Assembly: GCF_007679965.1 (NCBI RefSeq)
Contig: NZ_VEHL01000011.1
Location: 62,001-126,000 of the forward strand
DNA length: 64,000 bases
Reading direction: 5' to 3'
Source of the DNA: Bordetella genomosp. 13
GTDB taxonomy: Bacteria; Pseudomonadota; Gammaproteobacteria; Burkholderiales; Burkholderiaceae_B
Translations under genes and position numbers: made by a program
In this document: positions 27,262-35,849 of the stretch, piece after piece
Layout: the number at the start of each line of letters is the position of its first letter
Position numbering within the stretch: position 1 is the stretch's first letter
The notes under the pieces: generated by a model
Told to the model about the DNA's origin: nothing
The model's database searches: none
What the model saw: the letters and a program-made list of their open reading frames with translations, nothing else

Positions 27262-27692
27262 CCACGGCTTCTTCCACCCTGCCCGCGCGCATCAGCGTGG
27301 CCGACTTCAAGCGCCTGCTGCTGGAGCAGCATCCGTTTGCCCAGGTGCTGGGCATCGACATCACCGACATCGGCCACGGCACCGCCCATGCGGTGCTGCC
27401 GGCCAGCGACGGCCACCAGCGGCTGGGCGGCATCGTGGCCGGCCCGATGCTGATGGGCCTGGCCGACCTGGCGCTGTACGCCGCCGTGGTGGGCGCGACA
27501 GGCCAGCCCGAGGCCGTGACCGCCAGCCTGACCATCAACTTCCTGCGCAAGAGCCCGCCCGGCGCGGTGCATGCCGAGGCGCGCCTGTTCAAGACGGGCC
27601 GGCTGACCGCGGGGGAAGTGATGCTGTACCCCGAACAGGGCGGCGAGCCCGTGGCGCACATCGTCAGTACGTGGTCGGTGCCGAAGACTTGA
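27258..27692 (+). CDS. PaaI family hotdog-fold thioesterase
   Basis: A 144-residue hotdog-fold protein that likely hydrolyses acyl- or aryl-CoA thioesters. The family core is visible: HGTAHAVLPASDGHQRLGG then IVAGPMLMGLADLALYAAV, and ASLTINFLRKSPPGAVHAEA. The usual PaaI HGG-type motif is replaced by QRLGGIVAGPML, with Asp in LADLAL as the probable catalytic acid. It overlaps the TetR gene by four bases and should be read as the second gene of that unit. It converges with the PAP2 gene. Confidence 0.87.
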   Translation: MTTASSTLPARISVADFKRLLLEQHPFAQVLGIDITDIGHGTAHAVLPASDGHQRLGGIVAGPMLMGLADLALYAAVVGATGQPEAVTASLTINFLRKSPPGAVHAEARLFKTGRLTAGEVMLYPEQGGEPVAHIVSTWSVPKT

Positions 27693-27777
27693 TCCGGGCG
27701 CCGTCGTGACGCGGCGACGTCCGCGGTGCGAAAGACGTGAGCGCAACGCCTGGCGCCGCGCGCGCACGGCCGCATTC

Positions 27778-28533
27778 TCACTTGCGCGTCGGCGGCCCGA
27801 CGCGCCGCTCCAGCACCGTCACGCACAGCGCCAGCCACAACGCCGTGATGGCGAAGCCGGCAGCGACATCGCTGGCGTAATGCACCTGCAGCAGCACCCG
27901 GCTGACACCGATGGCCATGATCAGCGCGGCCGCGCCGGCCACGCAGGCCGGCCGCCACGGCACGGGCAGCACGCGCAGCAGCAGGTAGCAGGCGATGCCG
28001 TAGACGGCCATCGCCGCCGAGGCATGGCCGCTGGGAAAGCTCCAGCCGGAAACGTCCGCGTAGCCGTGGTCGAAGGCGGGCCGCGCGCGCTGGAAGGCGC
28101 GCTTGAGCAGCATGTTGAGCAGCCCGCCGCCCAGCGTCGCGGCCACGCAGCCCGCGGCCAGCAGCCATTGCCGGCGCAGCAACAGCAGCGCGGTCATCCC
28201 TACCGCCACCAAGGTCAGGAAATTCCGGTCTCCCAGGTGGGTGAACCACGACAGCGCCCACAGCAGACGCGGCGCCACCGAGGTGCCCAGATGGCGCGCC
28301 AGCGTCATGTCGAACGCGACCAGGCCGCCCTGCCCGCCCACCGACAGCGCCGGCGCGACGAACAGCACGGCCATGCCGCTGGCCAAGCCGGCGTACAGGA
28401 CGATGCGCCGGCGTCCGGCGGGCAAGCGCGCGGCCAGCCGCCAGATGCCCAGCGCCGCCGTCGCCGACAACGCGGGCAGCAGCAGGATCAGCGTCAGCGG
28501 ATGGCCGGCGACCCAGGCGGCGATCGGTTCCAT
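27778..28533 (-). CDS. PAP2 family membrane phosphatase
   Basis: A 251-residue integral membrane phosphatase with about six helices. The three PAP2 signature motifs are complete: KRAFQRARP near residue 147, SFPSGHASA near 168, and SRVLLQVHYASDV near 213, with the catalytic His residues in PSGH and HYASD. Such enzymes dephosphorylate phosphatidic acid, undecaprenyl pyrophosphate or similar lipids on the periplasmic face. It is the third gene of an operon with a lipid kinase and a metallophosphoesterase (gap of 7 bases), which favours a phospholipid-related substrate. Confidence 0.92.
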   Translation of the reverse strand: MEPIAAWVAGHPLTLILLLPALSATAALGIWRLAARLPAGRRRIVLYAGLASGMAVLFVAPALSVGGQGGLVAFDMTLARHLGTSVAPRLLWALSWFTHLGDRNFLTLVAVGMTALLLLRRQWLLAAGCVAATLGGGLLNMLLKRAFQRARPAFDHGYADVSGWSFPSGHASAAMAVYGIACYLLLRVLPVPWRPACVAGAAALIMAIGVSRVLLQVHYASDVAAGFAITALWLALCVTVLERRVGPPTRK

Positions 28534-28540
28534 GGCGCGA

Positions 28541-29338
28541 TCACCACAATGGAGTGGCGTGGACGCAGGCGAAGGCGCCCTGCCCGGCCTGGAAATCCCA
28601 GCGCTCCAGCTCGCAGCGGGACGTGCCGTCCCGGCTCTCGTGCCGGATCAGGTTGACCGAATTCGGCACGTTGCCGCGCACGCGGTGCGAGACGGCGGTG
28701 CCCGCCTGCACGGCCCAGGCGCGCCGCCCGGCCTCGCCCGCGGATCCCAGCACGGGCACCACGTACGGAAGATGGATGTGGCCGCCGAGGATCAGGTCGA
28801 CGCCGGCGTCGACCCAGGCCGGCACCGCCAGCTCGCGGCCGATCAGCAGATTGGCCACGTCGGTGGGCTCGATGGCGCGCACCGGATGATGCAGCATCAC
28901 CACCTTCAGTTGCTCGGGGCGGCCGGCGCGCAGCCGTTGCGCCACCCGCTGCACCTGGAGGTGCGAGACCTCGCCGTCCTTCTGGCGGCGCGGCCGCGTG
29001 CTGTTCACGCCCAGCACCAGCAGGCGGTCGTCCTCGTAGCTGGGCTCCAGCACCGCGCCCAGCGCGCGCCGATAGTTGCCGTACGGATCCAGCAGGCGGG
29101 CCAGCACGTTGTACAGCGGGATGTCGTGGTTGCCCGGCACCGTCAACACGGGCAGTTGCAGGGCCTCGATGAAGCGGCGCGCCGCGGCGAACTGGTTGCG
29201 GCGCGCACGCTGGGTGATGTCGCCGCTGAGCAGGACAAGATCGGGCCGCCGTTGCGCGGCCAGTTCGAGCAGGGCCTGCACCACCGCCGGCATTTCGGTG
29301 CCGAAATGCGTGTCGGTGATGTGCAGGATATCCGTCAT
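28541..29338 (-). CDS. Calcineurin-like metallophosphoesterase
   Basis: A 265-residue cytoplasmic-looking phosphoesterase with the whole dinuclear-metal motif set: ITDTHFG at the N-terminus, LLSGDITQRARR near residue 40, VPGNHDIP near 68, MLHHP near 150 and GGHIHLPY near 187. The start at 29338 gives the DxH motif at the proper distance and overlaps the lipid-kinase stop (ATGA). Its similarity in layout to cyclic-nucleotide phosphodiesterases (CpdA type) and UDP-diacylglucosamine hydrolases leaves the substrate open; the operon suggests lipid phosphate metabolism. Confidence 0.9.
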   Translation of the reverse strand: MTDILHITDTHFGTEMPAVVQALLELAAQRRPDLVLLSGDITQRARRNQFAAARRFIEALQLPVLTVPGNHDIPLYNVLARLLDPYGNYRRALGAVLEPSYEDDRLLVLGVNSTRPRRQKDGEVSHLQVQRVAQRLRAGRPEQLKVVMLHHPVRAIEPTDVANLLIGRELAVPAWVDAGVDLILGGHIHLPYVVPVLGSAGEAGRRAWAVQAGTAVSHRVRGNVPNSVNLIRHESRDGTSRCELERWDFQAGQGAFACVHATPLW

Positions 29339-30321
29339 GCCACCTCCACGCGATGCTCCTGGGCGGGCACCAGCATCATGAGGGGCTCGGGCGCGACGCG
29401 GAACTCCAGAGGCGCGCGCATCCAGCAGATCTCGCCGTCCATGGCGACCTTGATGTCGCCGCGGCGGCGCTTGCCCAGCCGCACCGTCATGCTTTCGAAG
29501 GGGAAACTGATCACGTTCTCGGCTTCGCCCAGGCGGCTGAGCAGGCCGCGCACCAGCAGCCCGTACAGCGCCAGCGAACCGACCGGCTTGGCGGTCATGG
29601 CCATCAGCTTGCCGCGCTCCAGTTCCTCGGCCTGGGGAATGCCGATCTGGCGCAGTTGCAGCGCGTTGTTGCCGACCACCAGCGTGGGCGTGCGGATGAC
29701 GCGTTGCACCGCTTCGCTGTCCAGGTGCAGGGCCAGGCGGCGATGCCCGCCGTGCAGCAGCGTGACCAGCGCGGACCACAGCGCGACCAGGCGGCTGCGG
29801 CCGTAACGCTGCTTGTATGCCTCGCGGTCTTCCAGCAGTTGCGGATACAGGCCCAGGCTGGCGTTGACCAGGAAGGCCTGGCCGTTGAGCATGCCGACCT
29901 GCACGGGCTCGATGTGCGCGCCCAACAGGCCACGCGTGGCGATCTCGGTATCCTGCGGAATGCCGTAGGCGCGGCCGAAGTAGTTGAAGGTGCCCTGGGG
30001 CAGGATGCCGAACGGCACGCCGCTGCCCAGCACGGCGCGCGCCACGGCGTTCAGCGTGCCGTCGCCGCCGCAGGCCACCACCACCCCGCCCTGCTCACGC
30101 GCCTTCTCCACGGTGCGGCGGGCGACGTCGGGCAGCTTCCTGCCGTCGTCGACGGGGATCAATTCGTACGTGCGGCCGGCTTCCTCCAGCACGCGCTGGA
30201 TGGTCGAACGCACGAGTTCGGCGTCGTTGCGGCCCGAACCCTGGTTCCAGACGATGAAGAACGGCTCATGGCCGGTAAGCGGGGGCACGCCCCGGGTGTC
30301 GCCCTGCGGATCGGGAATCAT
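29335..30321 (-). CDS. Diacylglycerol/lipid kinase family protein
   Basis: A 328-residue soluble lipid kinase of the DAGK catalytic domain (YegS/DgkB-like) family. The nucleotide-binding motif is VVACGGDGTLNAVA, with GGDGT at residues 85-89. The second conserved loop is LPQGTFNYFGRAYGIP near 106. It transfers phosphate from ATP to a lipid such as diacylglycerol, at the inner face of the membrane. First gene of the three-gene operon with the metallophosphoesterase and the PAP2 phosphatase, so a kinase and phosphatases for one lipid class may be co-expressed. Confidence 0.9.
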   Translation of the reverse strand: MIPDPQGDTRGVPPLTGHEPFFIVWNQGSGRNDAELVRSTIQRVLEEAGRTYELIPVDDGRKLPDVARRTVEKAREQGGVVVACGGDGTLNAVARAVLGSGVPFGILPQGTFNYFGRAYGIPQDTEIATRGLLGAHIEPVQVGMLNGQAFLVNASLGLYPQLLEDREAYKQRYGRSRLVALWSALVTLLHGGHRRLALHLDSEAVQRVIRTPTLVVGNNALQLRQIGIPQAEELERGKLMAMTAKPVGSLALYGLLVRGLLSRLGEAENVISFPFESMTVRLGKRRRGDIKVAMDGEICWMRAPLEFRVAPEPLMMLVPAQEHRVEVA

Positions 30322-30444
30322 GCGAGGGAAGATACCGGAAGGCGGGACGGCCCGGCAAGACGCGCCCGGCCCTCAGCGGCAACCAGCCGCAAGCCCGTAT
30401 ATCAAAACGTCAGGAAAAGGCCCACAGGGCGGGTCTGCGCCCGA

Positions 30445-32646
30445 TCAGAACGGCGAGACCTCCGCCGTCAGATCGGTCAGTTCATTGGTACGCAGGTCGA
30501 TGGTGAAGTGCCGGGTCGGCGCACCATTGGCCAGTTTCAGCATGATGGCCATCAGGGGCTTGAAGCGGGCCTGGAACAAGGCGCCGACCTCGTTGTCGTT
30601 CTGGACCTGGGTGCCGTTCATGGCCAGCGTGGCGTTGGTCTGGGCCAGGGCCTCGGCCAGCAGCTTGTACTGGCGGGCGCGGGCCTCGGGGATGTCGGCG
30701 AAGGCCAGGTCGCCGGCGTTGGCCAGGCGCACGAAGTCGCCCGCCAGGTCCAGCGCCTTCCAGGCGGCGAAGTCCTCCAGGCGCATGCCGTTGGCCTGGG
30801 CCAGGGCGCGGGCGCGGGTCTCGGCGGCCGCGCGGTCCGCCGCGTAGTCCGGGTTGGGCATGGCGGCGGGACCGATGTCGGCCAGGCAATTGAAGAAGGC
30901 CGGGCTGAACAGGCCATGGTCGCCCGTGACGCTCAGCTCCTTCAGCGTGACGCCGGTGCGCAGCTGCGACAGCACCAGCAGGTCGACGCCGTCCAGCGGG
31001 CTTTTCACCAGTTCGCGCATCTCGCAGCGCCAGTCGTCGTTCAGCAGGCGCAGGCGCACCAGTTCCGACATGTAGCGCGTGCTGTAGTCGCCATAGTCGG
31101 TCGCTTCCAGGATGCTGTCGTCCCACAGCGTCTGTCCGCCGGGCAGCGCGCCGGGGTTGGCCGTGAAGTAGTCGTGCTCGGCATGGTAGTGCTCGAACAG
31201 CTCGTCGAAGCGCGGCACGTTGTCCAGGCGCACGGTCTGGACTTCGATCTCGTTGCCGGCCAGCGCCAGGACCTTATAGGCCGGCACGTAGGCCGCCATC
31301 GACGGCGCCTGGATGTTGAACAGCGCGTGGTCGCCGTCGTATTTGCGGATGCCGGTGTCGTTGAAGTGCATGTGGCCGCCCACGTGGACCTGCAGGCCCG
31401 TCTCGGCCAGCGCGCGCGTCACGTCCTCGGCGGGACGGCGCACCATCTGCATCTTGCCGGCGCCCAGCAGCGCCACGATGTCGTCCGACGCGCCGTTGAA
31501 GAACTCGCTCATGGGGAAATGGCTGAACGCCACGACCTGCTTGCCGGCGGCCTTGCCGCGCGCCACCACGTCGGTCAGCCACTCGATCACGTGCTGCTTG
31601 TGGGTCAGCATCTTGTTGTAGCCGGCGTCGCCCGAGCCAGAGAAGTCGCGCACGCCGGCGCCCGTGGGCACGTACACGTTGGCGTCGATGCCGACCAGCC
31701 AGATGCCCTCGACGGGTTCGACCAGATAGGTCGTGTCCGGAACATTGCGGCAGAAGGTATAGCCGTCTTGGCGATACTTGCCGCCCGAGCCTTCGCGGCA
31801 GATCTCGTATTCGCGGCTCGTCCACACCGCCTGCTCGGCGGCCTCTTCGTACGAATAAGTGTCGTACGTATAGGTGCTGTAGGGCGTCTCGTAATAGCGG
31901 TACTTGGCCTTGGGCATGAAGCCATGATTGGCCAGGGCCGCCGTGATCTCCGGATAGCCCTGCTCGCGGATCTCCTCGGTGCAGTAAGTGCCGTTGCCCA
32001 GGCGCGTCCACGAATCGCCATAACCCGTCGTGCAGCCGCCCGCGCCGCGGCTGTAGATGGCCTGCGGGGCCCCGGCCACGCCGGTGTTCACGTCCGTGCC
32101 CAGGAAGTCGCTCTTGCCGCCGGGGCGGCCGAACGGCACGTTGGGGTCGTGGTTGCCGGGCGCCGCGAAGAACTCGATGCCGTGGCGGATCGAGTACTCG
32201 TCCAGGATCTTCTTCAGGCCGCGCATGTGGATCGGCTGGCCGTCGTCGGAAAAGTCGCCCGGCAGCGCGATGACCTTCACGCCGCGCGCCACCGCGTCAT
32301 CCAGCGCGGCCAGGAAGGCGAAGTAGTTTTCGTTGAACAGGCGCGTCGAGGTCATCTGCGCCTGCATGGTGCGGATGGTGGCGTTGCGGCCCGACTTGGT
32401 GTTGGGCAGGCCGCGGAAGGAGCCGTCCTCGAAGGTCGCGTAGACGTCGTGGAAATGGATGTCGGGCATGAACGCCACCTGCACGGGCTCGGCGGCGGGC
32501 GGCTGCGTGGCCGGCGGCGTTTCGGCCACGGGCGGCGTATCGTCATCCTTCTTGTCGCCTCCGCACGCGGCCAGCACCAGGGCCAGGGTCGAGGCGGCCA
32601 GCACGTGGGCCAAGGGGCGTTTCACCAACGGAAATCGGGCGTTCAT
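30445..32646 (-). CDS. Large metallophosphoesterase lipoprotein
   Basis: A 733-residue exported phosphoesterase. The start at 32646 gives a lipoprotein signal with lipobox LVLAAC and lipidated Cys28, then a Pro/Thr-rich linker. The calcineurin-type metal motifs are DIHFHD near residue 60, ALPGDFSDDGQ, APGNHDPN and, later, VAFSHFPMSE and GGHMHFND. Long inserts rich in Tyr (for example YRYYETPYSTYTYDTYSYEE) separate them, and the last third has no domain I recognise. The substrate is unknown; export and lipidation point to a surface or periplasmic nucleotide or phospho-monoester hydrolase. The upstream extension of the frame is not coding-like. Confidence 0.87.
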   Translation of the reverse strand: MNARFPLVKRPLAHVLAASTLALVLAACGGDKKDDDTPPVAETPPATQPPAAEPVQVAFMPDIHFHDVYATFEDGSFRGLPNTKSGRNATIRTMQAQMTSTRLFNENYFAFLAALDDAVARGVKVIALPGDFSDDGQPIHMRGLKKILDEYSIRHGIEFFAAPGNHDPNVPFGRPGGKSDFLGTDVNTGVAGAPQAIYSRGAGGCTTGYGDSWTRLGNGTYCTEEIREQGYPEITAALANHGFMPKAKYRYYETPYSTYTYDTYSYEEAAEQAVWTSREYEICREGSGGKYRQDGYTFCRNVPDTTYLVEPVEGIWLVGIDANVYVPTGAGVRDFSGSGDAGYNKMLTHKQHVIEWLTDVVARGKAAGKQVVAFSHFPMSEFFNGASDDIVALLGAGKMQMVRRPAEDVTRALAETGLQVHVGGHMHFNDTGIRKYDGDHALFNIQAPSMAAYVPAYKVLALAGNEIEVQTVRLDNVPRFDELFEHYHAEHDYFTANPGALPGGQTLWDDSILEATDYGDYSTRYMSELVRLRLLNDDWRCEMRELVKSPLDGVDLLVLSQLRTGVTLKELSVTGDHGLFSPAFFNCLADIGPAAMPNPDYAADRAAAETRARALAQANGMRLEDFAAWKALDLAGDFVRLANAGDLAFADIPEARARQYKLLAEALAQTNATLAMNGTQVQNDNEVGALFQARFKPLMAIMLKLANGAPTRHFTIDLRTNELTDLTAEVSPF

Positions 32647-32817
32647 TCGGCGGCACCATTCAATGGTTAAGAGTGGCGTCAGCTCTACTATGACGTGGAA
32701 CTGAACGTGCCGAATGGTAGGGAGGGAACGTGACATCCGGGTGGCAGCCGGCGTCGCCACGCAGCCGTGCGCGGCCGTCACCGCCGCCCGACGTGCTCCG
32801 CCCGGCGGTGTCGCGTT

Positions 32818-33297
32818 CTACAGCCCCAGGTCGGACAGCCCCGGGTGGTCGTCGGGACGGCGGCCCAGCGGCCAGCGGAACTTGCGCTCGGACTCGGCGA
32901 TGGGCTTGTCGTTGATGCTGGCATAACGATTCACCATCAGGCCGTCCGGCCCGAACTCCCAGTTCTCGTTGCCATACGAGCGGAACCAGTTGCCGGAATC
33001 GTCGTGCCACTCGTAGGCATAGCGCACCGCGATGCGGTTCTCGGTGAAGGCCCACAGCTCCTTGATCAGCCGGTAGTCCAGCTCCTTGGCCCACTTGCGT
33101 TCGAGAAAGCCGCGCGCCTGGTCGCGGTTGGTGGCGAACTCGGCGCGATTGCGCCACTTGGTGTCCAGGCTGTAGGCCAGCGCCACCTTGGCGGCGTCGC
33201 GGCTGTTCCAGCCGTCCTCAGCCAGGCGGACTTTCTGGATGGCGGTTTCGCGCGTGAAGGGCGGTACGGGCGGGCGGACTTCGTTCGTGTTCGACAT
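32818..33297 (-). CDS. DUF1348 / SnoaL-like (NTF2 fold) family protein
   Basis: A 159-residue protein of the DUF1348 family, which adopts the NTF2-like cone fold. Recognisable text is AEDGWNSRDAAKVALAYSLD then TKWRNRAEFATNRDQARGFL and AVRYAYEWHDDSGNWFRSYG. Members are conserved but their enzyme role, if any, is not known. AGGAG lies 8 bases before the ATG at 33297. It lies 61 bases downstream of the TetR gene on the same strand and is probably under that regulator's control. Confidence 0.88.
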   Translation of the reverse strand: MSNTNEVRPPVPPFTRETAIQKVRLAEDGWNSRDAAKVALAYSLDTKWRNRAEFATNRDQARGFLERKWAKELDYRLIKELWAFTENRIAVRYAYEWHDDSGNWFRSYGNENWEFGPDGLMVNRYASINDKPIAESERKFRWPLGRRPDDHPGLSDLGL

Positions 33298-33358
33298 GGC
33301 AGGCTCCTGGGGGTGGCGGATGTTCAAGTGAAGACTTCGAGGGAAACGCGGAAACGAC

Positions 33359-33934
33359 CTACTTGGTGGCGGACGCCAGCAGCGCCCGCGCCGCGCGTCC
33401 GGCGCTGTCGGCGGCCGACGGATCGCCCATGACCAGCGCCACCGCGATGGCGCCGTCGACCAGCACCAGCAGCTGCCTGGCAAGCTCGTCGGGATCGGCC
33501 ACCGGGCAGGCCGCGACCCGCTCGAGCACGTAGTCATACAGGCGCTGCTTGTGCAGGCGCGAGACCGCGCGGATGGGATGGTCGGCATCGCCGATCTCGC
33601 CAGCGGCGTTGATGAAGGCGCAGCCATGGAAACCCGGCGATTCGAACCAATGCCGCAGCGCCGGGAACATGGACAGCACGCGCTCGACAGGGTCGGCGGC
33701 GTGGGACGTCTCGGCGATGAACCACTGCATCCAGCGCTCGTCGCGCCGCAGCAGCGCCGCGGCCACCAGTTCGTCCTTGGTCGGGTAATGGCGATAAATG
33801 CTTTTGCGGGCCACGCCGGAGGCGCGCACGATGCTGTCCATGCCCGTGGCATGAATGCCGTCGGCATAGACCAGGCGTTCGGTGGCATCGAGCAGGCGGA
33901 TCTGCAGGTCGGAAGGCGCTTCGTGCGTAGTCAT
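33359..33934 (-). CDS. TetR/AcrR family regulator
   Basis: A 191-residue TetR-type repressor. The N-terminal HTH reads LLDATERLVYADGIHATGMD followed by IVRASGVARKSIYRHYPTKD. The C-terminal domain has the text FHGCAFINAAGEI seen in a TetR subgroup that responds to electrophiles or oxidised compounds in relatives. The start at 33934 was chosen because two strong palindromes lie directly upstream; the longer frame would put them inside the coding region. It is followed by the DUF1348 gene and diverges from an aldo/keto reductase gene, both likely targets. Confidence 0.9.
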   Translation of the reverse strand: MTTHEAPSDLQIRLLDATERLVYADGIHATGMDSIVRASGVARKSIYRHYPTKDELVAAALLRRDERWMQWFIAETSHAADPVERVLSMFPALRHWFESPGFHGCAFINAAGEIGDADHPIRAVSRLHKQRLYDYVLERVAACPVADPDELARQLLVLVDGAIAVALVMGDPSAADSAGRAARALLASATK

Positions 33935-33965
33935 GGGCAGGCGGCAAAACCAGAATTCAAAATTG

Positions 33966-33981
33966 GAGAACGATCGTTCTC
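33966..33981. promoter_or_regulatory. TetR operator 1
   Basis: GAGAACGATCGTTCTC, a perfect 16-base palindrome 31 bases upstream of the TetR start. It shares the core AGAACGNNCGTTCT with operator 2, and the centres are 33 bases apart, about three helical turns, so both would face the same side of the DNA. Confidence 0.75.
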
Positions 33982-33999
33982 TATGCACGGCCGCATGGT

Positions 34000-34013
34000 A
34001 GAACGACCGTTCT
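34000..34013. promoter_or_regulatory. TetR operator 2
   Basis: AGAACGACCGTTCT, a palindrome except for the two central bases, in the same intergenic region. It lies between the TetR gene and the divergent reductase gene, so one site pair could repress both directions. Confidence 0.72.
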
Positions 34014-34116
34014 TCGCTTGTCAATGCCTGGACACGCAATCTCGATTCAGCCGTTGTTGGTCCGCGCTGGTCTACAGTAAGAGTCCCTACCGCTTCCCCC
34101 TCACAGGAGTTTTCCG

Positions 34117-35115
34117 ATGTCATCCGCCCCGGCAATGAAATACGTGAAATTCGGTTCCACCGGCCTGGAGGTGTCCCAGTTGTGCCTGGGCTGCATGACC
34201 TACGGCGTGGCCGAGCGCGGCGCGCACAGCTGGACGCTGGACGAGGCCCAGAGCCGGCCGCTGATCCGGCAGGCGCTGGAGGCGGGCATCAACTTCCTGG
34301 ACACCGCCAATACCTATTCCGACGGAACGTCGGAAGAAATCGTGGGGCGCGCCATCAAGGACTTCGCACGCCGCGAAGAAGTCGTGCTGGCCACCAAGGT
34401 GTACAACCGCATGCGGCCGGGACCCAACGGCATGGGCCTGTCGCGCAAGGCCATCTTTGCCGAGATCGACAACAGCCTGCGCCGGCTGGGCACCGACTAC
34501 GTCGACCTGTACCAGATCCACCGTTGGGACTATGGCACGCCCATCGAGGAGACGCTGGAGGCGCTGCACGACGTGGTCAAGGCGGGCAAGGCGCGCTACA
34601 TCGGCGCGTCGTCCATGCATGCCTGGCAGTTCTCCAAGTCGCTGTACCTGGCGCGCGAACATGGCTGGACGCCCTTCTCCAGCATGCAGAATCACCTGAA
34701 CCTGCTGTATCGCGAGGAAGAGCGCGAGATGCTGCCGCTGTGCGTGGACCAGGGCGTGGCGGTGATTCCATGGAGCCCGCTGGCGCGTGGCCGCCTGACG
34801 CGGCCCGTCGGCGAGAACACCGCGCGCGTGGAAACCGATGTGTATGGCGGCAAGCTGTACGACCGTACGGCGCAGGCCGACGGCGCGGTGATCGACCGCG
34901 TCGGCGAAGTGGCCCAGGCGCGCGGCGTGCCGCGCGCTCAGGTGGCGCTGGCGTGGCTCCGGCAGAAGCGCGGCGTGACCGCCCCCATCGTCGGCGCCTC
35001 CAAGCCGCAGCACCTGGCGGACGCGGTGGCTTCGCTGTCGCTGGTGCTGGACGACGACGAGATCGCGCAACTGGAAGCGCCCTACGTGCCGCACGCCGTG
35101 GCGGGATTCATCTAG
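34117..35115 (+). CDS. Aldo/keto reductase
   Basis: A 332-residue NADPH-dependent oxidoreductase of the aldo/keto reductase superfamily (YajO/GPR69-like). It reduces aldehydes or ketones in the cytoplasm. The catalytic tetrad text is present: FLDTANTYSDG (Asp and Tyr), LATKVYN (Lys) and YQIHRWD (His). The C-terminal cofactor segment has TAPIVGASKPQHLADA. CAGGAG precedes the ATG at 34117. It diverges from the TetR gene across the paired palindromes, so it is a likely regulon member, perhaps used to remove reactive carbonyls. Confidence 0.93.
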   Translation: MSSAPAMKYVKFGSTGLEVSQLCLGCMTYGVAERGAHSWTLDEAQSRPLIRQALEAGINFLDTANTYSDGTSEEIVGRAIKDFARREEVVLATKVYNRMRPGPNGMGLSRKAIFAEIDNSLRRLGTDYVDLYQIHRWDYGTPIEETLEALHDVVKAGKARYIGASSMHAWQFSKSLYLAREHGWTPFSSMQNHLNLLYREEEREMLPLCVDQGVAVIPWSPLARGRLTRPVGENTARVETDVYGGKLYDRTAQADGAVIDRVGEVAQARGVPRAQVALAWLRQKRGVTAPIVGASKPQHLADAVASLSLVLDDDEIAQLEAPYVPHAVAGFI

Positions 35116-35189
35116 AAAGGCCCGATCCCTACAATACCGGCACCGAAGGCCGCCCCACCGGCCTTCCCCTATCGATGACGAGGAGCGGC

Positions 35190-35849
35190 ATGGAAGCGGA
35201 ATTCTGGCTGGAACGCTGGCGCGACGGGCAAACGAATTTTCATCAGGCGCGCGTCACGCCGCCGCTGGAGCGCTACTGGCCGCTGCTGCGGCTGCCGCGC
35301 GGCAGCCGCGTGCTGGTGCCGTTGTGCGGCAAAACGCTGGACATGCGCTGGCTGGCCGACCAGGGCCTGCGCGTGCTGGGCGTGGAGCTGTCGCCGCTGG
35401 CCGTGGCGCAGTTCTTCGAGGAGCAGGCGCTGCGACCCGAAATCCATGAATCGTCCGCCGGCCGGCACTACGTGGCGGGCGACATCGAAATCGTATGCGG
35501 CGACATCTTCGCGCTGGACGCGCAGACGTTGGCCAGCTGCCGGGGCGTGTTCGACCGCGCGGCGCTGGTCGCGCTGCCGCCCGAGATGCGCGCAACTTAC
35601 GTGCAGCACGTCTACAGCCAACTGCCCGACGACTACGAGGGGCTGCTGATCACGCTGGATTATCCCCAGCAGCAGATGGACGGACCGCCGTTCTCGGTGA
35701 ACGACACCGAGGTGCAGGCGCTGTATGGACCGCACAGCGTGGCCGAGCAGGTTTATCGCCGCGACACCCTGGAGAAAGAACCGAAGTTTGCGCAGCGGGG
35801 CCTGACCCGTCTGGAAACGTTGGTATACCGGCTGAACCGCAAGCGCTGA
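35190..35849 (+). CDS. tpm: Thiopurine S-methyltransferase
   Basis: A 219-residue SAM-dependent methyltransferase of the TPMT family, which methylates thiopurines and, in bacteria, selenium and tellurium oxyanions. Typical text: FWLERWRDGQTNFHQ at the N-terminus, SRVLVPLCGKTLDMRWLADQ (SAM motif I), VLGVELSPLAVAQFF, FDRAALVALPPEMR and LITLDYPQQQMDGPPFSV. Length is normal. AGGAG at 35181 fits the ATG at 35190 rather than the in-frame ATG 15 bases upstream. It follows the reductase gene by 74 bases; whether they share a transcript is unclear. Confidence 0.94.
   Translation: MEAEFWLERWRDGQTNFHQARVTPPLERYWPLLRLPRGSRVLVPLCGKTLDMRWLADQGLRVLGVELSPLAVAQFFEEQALRPEIHESSAGRHYVAGDIEIVCGDIFALDAQTLASCRGVFDRAALVALPPEMRATYVQHVYSQLPDDYEGLLITLDYPQQQMDGPPFSVNDTEVQALYGPHSVAEQVYRRDTLEKEPKFAQRGLTRLETLVYRLNRKR

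Noticed and set aside
29353..32670. A very long open frame on the plus strand (1105 codons)
   Set aside because: It lies opposite the lipid-kinase and phosphoesterase genes and is rich in His, Gln, Arg and Ala, as expected for an antisense frame in GC-rich DNA.
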